DNA of 12,884 bases, taken from positions 1-12,884 of the forward strand of contig JAUXBV010000033.1 of NCBI GenBank assembly GCA_030619215.1, read 5' to 3'. Under the pieces are notes generated by a model, which saw only the letters and a program-made list of their open reading frames with translations, made no database searches and had not been told where the DNA came from. Origin of the DNA: Fibrobacterota bacterium (GTDB lineage: Bacteria; Fibrobacterota; Chitinivibrionia; Chitinivibrionales; JANQEN01). A program made the position numbers and the translations under genes. Shown piece by piece: positions 8,075 to 12,884 of the stretch (position 1 is its first letter; each line of letters starts with the position of its first letter).

Positions 8075-8485
8075 ATGAGTGATAAAAAACCTAATGAAAG
8101 GCGTAAGAAAAAAGTGCTGATTGTTGATGACGATGCCGACTTCGTTGCAATGAATAAAAGTGCACTTGAATTGGAAGGCTATGAAGTTGCTGTTGCTTAC
8201 AGCGGCAAGGAATGCATAGACCTTGTAGATTCCGTAGCTCCCGATATTATTCTTCTTGACATGATGATGGAAACATGGTCGGAAGGAACCAATGTTGTGG
8301 ATAAGCTGCGCATGTATAAGAAGACGAAGGATATTCCAATAATATTGATAACTTCCGTTAATTTCAGAAGCAACTATGGAGATGTATCGGATATGGAGGA
8401 TTTCATGAAAGTGGACGGATACATAGTGAAGCCGGTTCTACCGGAAAAACTGATTGAGCGTGTTAGAGAAGTGTTGGGAATATAA
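8075..8485 (+). CDS. Stand-alone response regulator receiver protein (second)
   Basis: This is a 136-aa receiver-only protein with a charged N-terminal tail of about 12 residues. D18, D19 and D20 form the acidic cluster, D62 is the predicted phosphorylation site (ILLDMMMET), S/T of ITS follows beta-4, and K119 is the conserved Lys (VKPV). The usual proline after the phospho-site (xxMMP) is Glu here (MMMET). It shares the DxDFVxxNK helix-1 signature and a longer alpha-4 region with the third receiver. It starts 16 bases after the Cache kinase stop, so that kinase is the obvious first candidate donor (inference). No output domain is present. Confidence 0.92.
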   Translation: MSDKKPNERRKKKVLIVDDDADFVAMNKSALELEGYEVAVAYSGKECIDLVDSVAPDIILLDMMMETWSEGTNVVDKLRMYKKTKDIPIILITSVNFRSNYGDVSDMEDFMKVDGYIVKPVLPEKLIERVREVLGI

Positions 8486-8487
8486 AC

Positions 8488-8535
8488 ATGAGTTAAGCGG
8501 AGGGATTTGTGAAAAGCCATTCCGCTTCTACTCAT
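8488..8535 (+). repeat. Imperfect inverted repeat (long hairpin)
   Basis: ATGAGT-t-AAGCGGA at 8488-8501 pairs with TCCGCTT-ct-ACTCAT at 8521-8535, giving 13 base pairs with a small internal bulge and a loop of 19. It begins 2 bases after the receiver stop codon. There is no T-tract after it, so it is not a classical intrinsic terminator. Confidence 0.6.
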
Positions 8536-8597
8536 AAATGAATATTAAAAAATTTATTTTCAATATGAATTATCCCCCTCGTGGGGAGATTTATACC

Positions 8598-8638
8598 CTG
8601 AAGGACACTTTGTCTAGGAGCTTCCGTTTTCAGTTTTT
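8598..8638 (+). terminator. Weak candidate Rho-independent terminator or attenuator
   Basis: CTGAA at 8598-8602 pairs with TTCAG at 8629-8633, with an inner GG/CC pairing offset by a bulge, directly followed by TTTTT at 8634-8638. The stem is short and interrupted, so termination would be partial at best. A competing inner GGAC/GTCT hairpin is also possible. Confidence 0.25.
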
Positions 8639-8681
8639 AGGGATAAATAGTTTTATTAAGTGATGGTAAAGGAGGGTTGTC

Positions 8682-9080
8682 ATGCAAACCAAGAAGAGAA
8701 TCCTGTTGGTGGATAACGATAGTGACTTTGTCGATATTAACAAAACAGTGCTTGAAAAGAACGGTTATGAGGTCATAGCTGTCTACAATGCTGACGAGTG
8801 CAGGGAAAAGGTACGCTCTGAAAAGCTTGACCTTATTGTCCTGGATGTTATGATGGAGTCTGAAAATGATGGGTTTGACCTTGCTACAGAGATCGGTTAT
8901 TCTGAAAAGACTAAAAAAATACCGATTGTAATGGTGACTGCTATTAACAAGAAAAAATTAGGGTTTCCATGGAAATACGGGCAGATAGACGATAACTGGC
9001 TGCCGGTAAAGGCTATTATTGAGAAACCGGTTGAGCCTGAAAGGCTGTTAGCGGAAGTAAATAAAATAATAGTGGGATAA
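8682..9080 (+). CDS. Stand-alone response regulator receiver protein (third)
   Basis: This is a 132-aa receiver-only protein. The acidic cluster is D11-N12-D13, the predicted phospho-acceptor is D55 (LIVLDVMMES), VTA provides the switch Thr, and K115 (IEKPVEP) is the conserved Lys. As in the second receiver, the proline after the phospho-site is missing. An aromatic-rich insertion between beta-4 and beta-5 (FPWKYGQIDDNWLPV, about residues 95-109) is longer than in a typical CheY and could be a partner-binding surface (inference). A strong AAAGGAGGG 5 bases upstream fixes the start. The REC-PAS kinase follows after 39 bases. Confidence 0.92.
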   Translation: MQTKKRILLVDNDSDFVDINKTVLEKNGYEVIAVYNADECREKVRSEKLDLIVLDVMMESENDGFDLATEIGYSEKTKKIPIVMVTAINKKKLGFPWKYGQIDDNWLPVKAIIEKPVEPERLLAEVNKIIVG

Positions 9081-9104
9081 AGCTAATTGAGGCGATTTAA
9101 ATAC

Positions 9105-9110
9105 GGGGAG
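9105..9110 (+). promoter_or_regulatory. Ribosome binding site deciding the REC-PAS kinase start
   Basis: GGGGAG lies 9 bases before ATG 9120. It favours that start over the in-frame TTG at 9087, which would add 11 residues outside the receiver fold and has no suitable leader. Confidence 0.6.
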
Positions 9111-9119
9111 CTTCTGTTC

Positions 9120-10613
9120 ATGGAAGATCAAAAAGTCCGGATACTGGTTGTAGACGATGAATTCGGTATGCGTGAAGGCTGCCGCAAGGTTCTTACATCA
9201 GAGGGATATGAAGTCGAGACTGCTGAAGACGGAGTCGCTGCCCTTGAGCTATTTAAGGAAGGTAAGGAGTTTGCAGTAGCACTTGTTGATCTTAAAATGC
9301 CGAGAATGGGCGGTATGGAGCTGATTGAAGAGATACAGAAATATGACAAGGATATTGCGCTTCTTGTGATAACCGCATACGCTACTATTGGTACTGCTGT
9401 GGAAGCCACAAAGAAAGGGGCATACGGCTATATTCCGAAGCCCTTTACGCCGGGCGAGCTGCTGATACCGGTTAAAAACGGCTTGGAAAAACGAGAGCTT
9501 TCTCTCAGAACAAAAAAACTACAGCAGGAACGCGATGAAAAGTTACTTGAAGTTGCTTATGAGCGTTCAAAATGCGGGTCTATTATCAGGTGTATGTCAG
9601 ATGGTGTTATTGTTGTTAACCGTGACAGTAAGATTGTTTTAACTAATGCCACAGTGAATCGTTTTTTCCCTGAATTTACAAACATCCCGCCTTTGTCGCC
9701 CATAGAATCCCTCGGTTATACTGACCTGGAATCATTGCTTTCGGAAACATTAAGCACCGGTTCCTATCCGGCGATTCTTTCAAAGGAAATCTCACGTGGT
9801 GAGCGTACCTATATGGTTAACGCAAGCCCTCTTGTGAAAGATGAAAGTGAAATATTGGGAGCAGTAGCAGTTCTGCGGGACATCTCCGATTTGAAGAAAT
9901 TAGAGGCGGTAAAAGCATCGTTTGTTTCAATGGTTTCTCATGAGGTTAAAAGTCATCTTGGGGCAATTGAAGGATATTTAAGCCTTCTATTATCTGACGA
10001 AACAAATAGTTATACAGAAGAAAATAGAAAGATGATGGAGAGGATGGGATTACGGGCAAAGGCATTGCGAACTATGGTTTCAGATCTTATGGATATCGGT
10101 GCAATAGAAACAGGAAAATTTTTTATTAAGCGAGTACCTATAAAGGTTAATGAGGTTATAAATGATGCTGTGCAAATATGTATAGAAAAAGCTAGAAAGA
10201 AGAGGATTGAACTTACAGATAGTTGCAGGGATTTAGAAGAAAAACTTGAAATTCTCGGTGATAGAGACGCTCTCGTTACAGTTTTAAGAAATCTCATAGA
10301 TAATGCAATTAAGTATACACCCGAGTGTGGGCATATTAAAGTTAATAATAAGGCTGAAGGTAAGTATGTTAAGATTTCCGTATCAGATGATGGGATTGGA
10401 ATGACAGGGGAGGAAAAAGCTAAAATATTTAATGAGTTTTATCGTGTCAGGAATGAATTTACCTCCCATGTACCAGGTTCCGGATTAGGATTAACTCTTG
10501 TAAAAAAACTTATAGACATGCACCAGGGTAAGATAGTAGTTGAGGCAGGACCCGGAAAAGGTAGTGTTTTTACTATCATCTTACCTGAAATTAAGGAGGC
10601 GCTGTATGGCTAA
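9120..10613 (+). CDS. Soluble REC-PAS-histidine kinase
   Basis: This is a 497-aa cytoplasmic kinase with no membrane segment. Residues 1-120 are a receiver with an NtrC-like signature: VVDDE, phospho-acceptor D57 in VDLKMPRMGG, ITAYATIGTAVEA and YIPKPFTPGE. A coiled-coil linker at about 125-150 leads to a PAS domain at about 152-262 (MSDGVIVVNRDSKIVLTNA to AVLRDISD). Next come HisKA with H274 (MVSHEVKSHLGAIEGYL) and HATPase_c with N391 and N395 (NLIDNAIKYT), D423 (SDDGIG) and GSGLGL. All kinase boxes are intact. An N-terminal receiver fused to a kinase suggests phosphorylation-controlled kinase activity, or a node that accepts phosphate from the Cache kinase and signals onward. The PAS domain could sense redox or a small ligand, but no heme or flavin motif is recognisable to me. 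Its last 8 bases overlap the next receiver. Confidence 0.93.
   Translation: MEDQKVRILVVDDEFGMREGCRKVLTSEGYEVETAEDGVAALELFKEGKEFAVALVDLKMPRMGGMELIEEIQKYDKDIALLVITAYATIGTAVEATKKGAYGYIPKPFTPGELLIPVKNGLEKRELSLRTKKLQQERDEKLLEVAYERSKCGSIIRCMSDGVIVVNRDSKIVLTNATVNRFFPEFTNIPPLSPIESLGYTDLESLLSETLSTGSYPAILSKEISRGERTYMVNASPLVKDESEILGAVAVLRDISDLKKLEAVKASFVSMVSHEVKSHLGAIEGYLSLLLSDETNSYTEENRKMMERMGLRAKALRTMVSDLMDIGAIETGKFFIKRVPIKVNEVINDAVQICIEKARKKRIELTDSCRDLEEKLEILGDRDALVTVLRNLIDNAIKYTPECGHIKVNNKAEGKYVKISVSDDGIGMTGEEKAKIFNEFYRVRNEFTSHVPGSGLGLTLVKKLIDMHQGKIVVEAGPGKGSVFTIILPEIKEALYG
10593..10599 (+). promoter_or_regulatory. Ribosome binding site deciding the fourth receiver start
   Basis: AAGGAGG, inside the end of the kinase gene, lies 6 bases before ATG 10606. 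It rules out the longer in-frame reading from 10540, whose extra residues are not receiver-like. Confidence 0.75.
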
Positions 10614-10983
10614 AAAAATTCTTTTAGTAGATGATGATCTTGATTATGTTGCAATCACTAAATCTCAGTTGCGTAAAGACGGTTTTGATGTAGAGGTTGC
10701 ACACAATGGCGAAGAGTGCCTTGAGAAGGTTAAAAAAGATAGACCGGACCTTATAGTTTTGGATGTAATGATGCCTGTATTAAATGGATATGATGTATGT
10801 GAAATACTTAAATCAGACGAAAACACAAAAGGTATACCGGTAATTCTCTTGACAGCGGTAGCGGAGAATGTAACCAAAACAAATTATACCCGCCGTCAGG
10901 GTATAGAGAATGAGGCGGATGATTATGTTAAAAAGCCGCCGGTTTATGATGATCTTATTAAGTCAATTAATGCCCTTATTTAG
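10606..10983 (+). CDS. Stand-alone response regulator receiver protein (fourth)
   Basis: This is a canonical 125-aa single-receiver protein. D9-D10-D11 form the acidic pocket, D53 is the predicted phosphorylation site (VLDVMMPVLNG), LTA supplies the switch Thr, and K110 is the conserved Lys (YVKKPP). An insertion of charged and polar residues follows LTAVAEN before YVKKPP, so the alpha-4 region is longer than in CheY. Its start overlaps the REC-PAS kinase stop by 8 bases, suggesting translational coupling and a kinase-receiver pair. It is a paralog of the receiver at 12644: 51 of the first 80 residues are identical in an ungapped hand alignment. No output domain is present, so it probably works through protein contact or as a phosphotransfer intermediate. 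Confidence 0.94.
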   Translation: MAKKILLVDDDLDYVAITKSQLRKDGFDVEVAHNGEECLEKVKKDRPDLIVLDVMMPVLNGYDVCEILKSDENTKGIPVILLTAVAENVTKTNYTRRQGIENEADDYVKKPPVYDDLIKSINALI

Positions 10984-11090
10984 GTATATAAAGAGTTGGA
11001 AAATATATAGAAAAAAATGTTTTCAACGTGTATAAAGGAAGAGTTGGTGAAATACTCAAGAGTTAGATTTTACAAGGTAGGGAATGTCGA
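10984..11090 (+). other. AT-rich gap before the synthetase gene, with short direct repeats
   Basis: This 107-base gap contains AAGAGTTGG at 10991-10999 and again at 11039-11047, plus a related AAGAGTTAG at 11058-11066. It also has a weak hairpin, GTTGGAAAA (10995-11003) with TTTTCAAC (11020-11027). It could hold a promoter or operator for the synthetase gene, but no convincing -35/-10 pair is visible. GGTAGGG a few bases before ATG 11091 is a plausible ribosome binding site. Confidence 0.3.
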
Positions 11091-12605
11091 ATGAAAGATC
11101 AAGAAGTAATATTAAATTCAAACAAATTAGTACAATATTTAAAAAAACCTGCTTCAGGATTTACCCGTGATGATATTATCAATTTTATTGAAGGAAATGG
11201 CATTCGCATGCTAAATTTTCGATATATTGCAGAGGATGGCAAATTAAAGCAACTAAATTTTTTTATTAACAGTAGAATGCATCTTGAGGAAATACTTACG
11301 ATTGGAGAAAGGGTGGATGGGTCAAATCTCTTTTCCTTTATTGATGCTGGATCTTCTGACCTTTATGTAATCCCCCGTTATAAAACTGCATTTGTAAATC
11401 CATTTGCAGAGAATCCGACACTGGATATCTTATGTTCCTTTTATGACAATACTGGCAATCCTCTTGAGAGTGCTCCTGAGAATATTTTGAGAAAAGCACA
11501 TACAGAATTTAAAAGATCCACAGGCTATACCTTTAAAGCATTAGGCGAATTAGAGTATTATGTGATTACCGCTCGTGATCACCAGAGTGATTTATATCCT
11601 ATTCAGGATCAGAGAGGATACCATGAAGCACCGCCGTTTACCAAATGGTGTGCCTTCCGAAAACAGGCTTTGCAATATATTTGTGAATGCGGTGGCAAAG
11701 TAAAGTATGCGCATTCGGAAGTCGGCAACTTTTCCAACGAGTATGGGAGTTTTGAGCAGAATGAAATCGAGTTTTTACCGGTTGACGTTGAGGATGCTGC
11801 GGATCAGATCGTAGTGGCAAAATGGATACTGAGAATGCTGGGCAGAAAAAATGGCGTCAATATAAGCTTTGCGCCGAAGATTACAATTGGTAAAGCTGGT
11901 AACGGTCTTCATATCCACATGCTGCTGGAGAAAAACGGCGTCAATGTGATGGCTGATGAAAAGGGATTAACCGATACCGCAAAGAAAGCAATTGCGGGGT
12001 TATTGGACCTGGCTGCACCGCTTACCGCATTCGGCAACACCATTCCGACGTCATATCTGCGGTTGGTTCCTCATCAGGAGGCGCCGACAAATATCTGCTG
12101 GGGTGACCGGAACCGTTCGGTGCTGGTAAGGGTGCCTCTGGGGTGGATAACAAAATCAAAAATGATTGTGGATGCAAATCCTCAGGATACCAGTGCACTT
12201 CCTGAGATTTCAGGAAGACAGACATTTGAGTTCAGGGCGCCTGATGGTTCTGCAGATGTTTATTTGCTCCTTGCGGGCTTGGTTGTTGCGGCCCGGCATG
12301 GTCTAGAAATGGAAAACGCTCTGGATTTGGCGAAAGAGCTGTATGTCGATGTGAATATTTTCCAGAAGGAGCATAAAGCACGAATAGGCAAGCTTGAGCA
12401 TCTTCCAACATCATGTTGGGAGTCTGCGGATTGTTTACAAGAAGAACGGGGCTATTTTGAAAAGAATAATGTATTTCCGGTAGGAACAATTGACAATATA
12501 ATTAAAAAGCTGAAATCGTACCACGATATCGAGCTCAGCGAGCGGTTATATAGCCAGCAGGATGAAATAAAACATCTGGTGGATAGTTATCTGCATTGTA
12601 TGTAG
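11091..12605 (+). CDS. Glutamine synthetase family protein (GSI-like)
   Basis: The family makes glutamine from glutamate, ammonia and ATP in the cytosol; relatives ligate other amines to glutamate. The N-terminal beta-grasp region holds VDGSNL (D76), matching the ammonia-site loop, and DLYVIPRYKTAFVNPF. The catalytic part has GELEYYV (E153, E155), AHSEVG (E210), QNEIEF (E225), GNGLHIHM, SYLRLVPHQEAPTNICWGDRNRS, and FEFRAPDGSADVYL, so metal, ATP and glutamate residues appear conserved. The E210 to E225 spacing is 15, about 7 longer than in Salmonella GSI (E212/E220, from memory). I recall the same extended loop in a GS-like branch from Bacteroidetes and other anaerobes. The GSI adenylylation Tyr segment is not recognisable. 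The 504-aa length is slightly above GSI. GC is much lower in the 5' part than in the catalytic part. It is flanked by two paralogous receivers. True glutamine synthesis is likely but unproven. Confidence 0.85.
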   Translation: MKDQEVILNSNKLVQYLKKPASGFTRDDIINFIEGNGIRMLNFRYIAEDGKLKQLNFFINSRMHLEEILTIGERVDGSNLFSFIDAGSSDLYVIPRYKTAFVNPFAENPTLDILCSFYDNTGNPLESAPENILRKAHTEFKRSTGYTFKALGELEYYVITARDHQSDLYPIQDQRGYHEAPPFTKWCAFRKQALQYICECGGKVKYAHSEVGNFSNEYGSFEQNEIEFLPVDVEDAADQIVVAKWILRMLGRKNGVNISFAPKITIGKAGNGLHIHMLLEKNGVNVMADEKGLTDTAKKAIAGLLDLAAPLTAFGNTIPTSYLRLVPHQEAPTNICWGDRNRSVLVRVPLGWITKSKMIVDANPQDTSALPEISGRQTFEFRAPDGSADVYLLLAGLVVAARHGLEMENALDLAKELYVDVNIFQKEHKARIGKLEHLPTSCWESADCLQEERGYFEKNNVFPVGTIDNIIKKLKSYHDIELSERLYSQQDEIKHLVDSYLHCM

Positions 12606-12643
12606 AAGTAATAAATGGTTGATATTGGTAAGGATCGAGTAAT

Positions 12644-12884
12644 ATGGCAAAAAAAATACTTATAGTAGATGATGATAAAGATTTTGTAACGATCACTAAG
12701 ACTCACATTAAACGAAATGGCTATAATGTAGAGGTAGCTTATAATGGCCAAAAGTGCTTAAAAAAAGTTCGTAGCAGTAAACCAGATTTAATCCTTTTGG
12801 ATGTAATGATGCCGGGTCAGAATGGATTTGATGTATGTAAGAAACTTAAATCGGATAAAAATATAAAAAGTATACCGGTGATTC
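12644..12884 (+). CDS. Stand-alone response regulator receiver (fifth), cut by window end
   Basis: This is the first 80 codons of a receiver domain; the window ends in beta-4 after IPVI. It begins MAKKILIVDDD, with D9-D10-D11 as the acidic cluster and D53 as the predicted phospho-acceptor (LLDVMMPGQNG). The switch Thr and conserved Lys lie beyond the edge. AAGGA at 12630-12634, 9 bases upstream, supports the ATG, which is 38 bases after the synthetase stop. It is 51/80 identical to the receiver at 10606 and shares the DxDF/YVxITK helix-1 signature, so the two are products of a recent local duplication. Whether an output domain follows cannot be seen. Confidence 0.93.
   Translation, partial: MAKKILIVDDDKDFVTITKTHIKRNGYNVEVAYNGQKCLKKVRSSKPDLILLDVMMPGQNGFDVCKKLKSDKNIKSIPVI

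Larger units (their letters stand above)
8486..8681 (+). other. Structured intergenic spacer between two receiver genes
   Basis: This is the longest non-coding stretch in the window. It holds an imperfect hairpin at 8488-8535, a short CCCC/GGGG hairpin at about 8573-8586, and a bulged stem at 8598-8633 followed by TTTTT. The strong AAAGGAGGG (8668-8676) of the next gene closes it. I could not match it to a riboswitch class I know. It may be an attenuator, a partial terminator or an mRNA stability element that separates expression of the receivers. Confidence 0.45.

Noticed and set aside
8565..8663. Small reading frame of 32 codons in the spacer, starting ATG 8565
   Set aside because: There is no ribosome binding site before it, no recognisable motif, and it coincides with the predicted stems, so an RNA or spacer role fits better.
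10540..10605. Longer form of the fourth receiver from 10540
   Set aside because: The extra residues lie inside the kinase's final catalytic segment in another frame, and a perfect AAGGAGG stands before ATG 10606.
1..12884. Mobile elements, CRISPR arrays, tRNA or rRNA genes
   Set aside because: I saw no transposase, regularly spaced repeats, integrase, attachment-like repeats or cloverleaf-forming sequence on either strand.

Overview
The window is a gene-dense stretch from an anaerobic, hydrogen-metabolising bacterium. All twelve supported genes lie on the + strand. Strong AGGAGG-type ribosome binding sites and moderately low GC (about 40% by eye) fit many anaerobic lineages. I cannot name a phylum from the sequence alone.

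Region 1 (92-5607) is a compact [FeFe]-hydrogenase locus: a 576-residue HydA with a full ferredoxin-like relay, followed with almost no spacing by the three H-cluster maturases in the order hydG, hydE, hydF. Enzyme and active-site assembly machinery could therefore be made from one transcript. No HydB- or HydC-like (NuoF/NuoE-like) partner lies downstream, so the electron partner is either ferredoxin or encoded outside the window.

Region 2 (5620-10983) follows hydF after 12 bases and is entirely signal transduction: a receiver-only protein, a membrane-anchored Cache-HAMP histidine kinase, two more receiver-only proteins, a cytoplasmic REC-PAS-histidine kinase, and another receiver-only protein. 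None carries a DNA-binding, cyclase or other recognisable output domain. A 195-base gap (8486-8680) with several inverted repeats separates the second and third stand-alone receivers.

Region 3 (11091-12884) is a glutamine-synthetase-family enzyme followed by a fifth stand-alone receiver cut off by the window end. That receiver is a close paralog of the one just before the synthetase (51 of 80 residues identical by hand alignment), so the synthetase sits between two sister receivers.

The main points for a second look are: (i) HydG lacks the middle cysteine of the canonical C-terminal CX2CX22C auxiliary-cluster motif (Gly413) but has extra cysteines at 416 and 422; (ii) HydA has TSCSPGW instead of TSCCPGW in its first H-cluster motif; (iii) a hydrogenase-maturation operon runs into a multi-receiver, two-kinase phosphorelay with no visible output; and (iv) a glutamine synthetase homolog is embedded in that signalling array.
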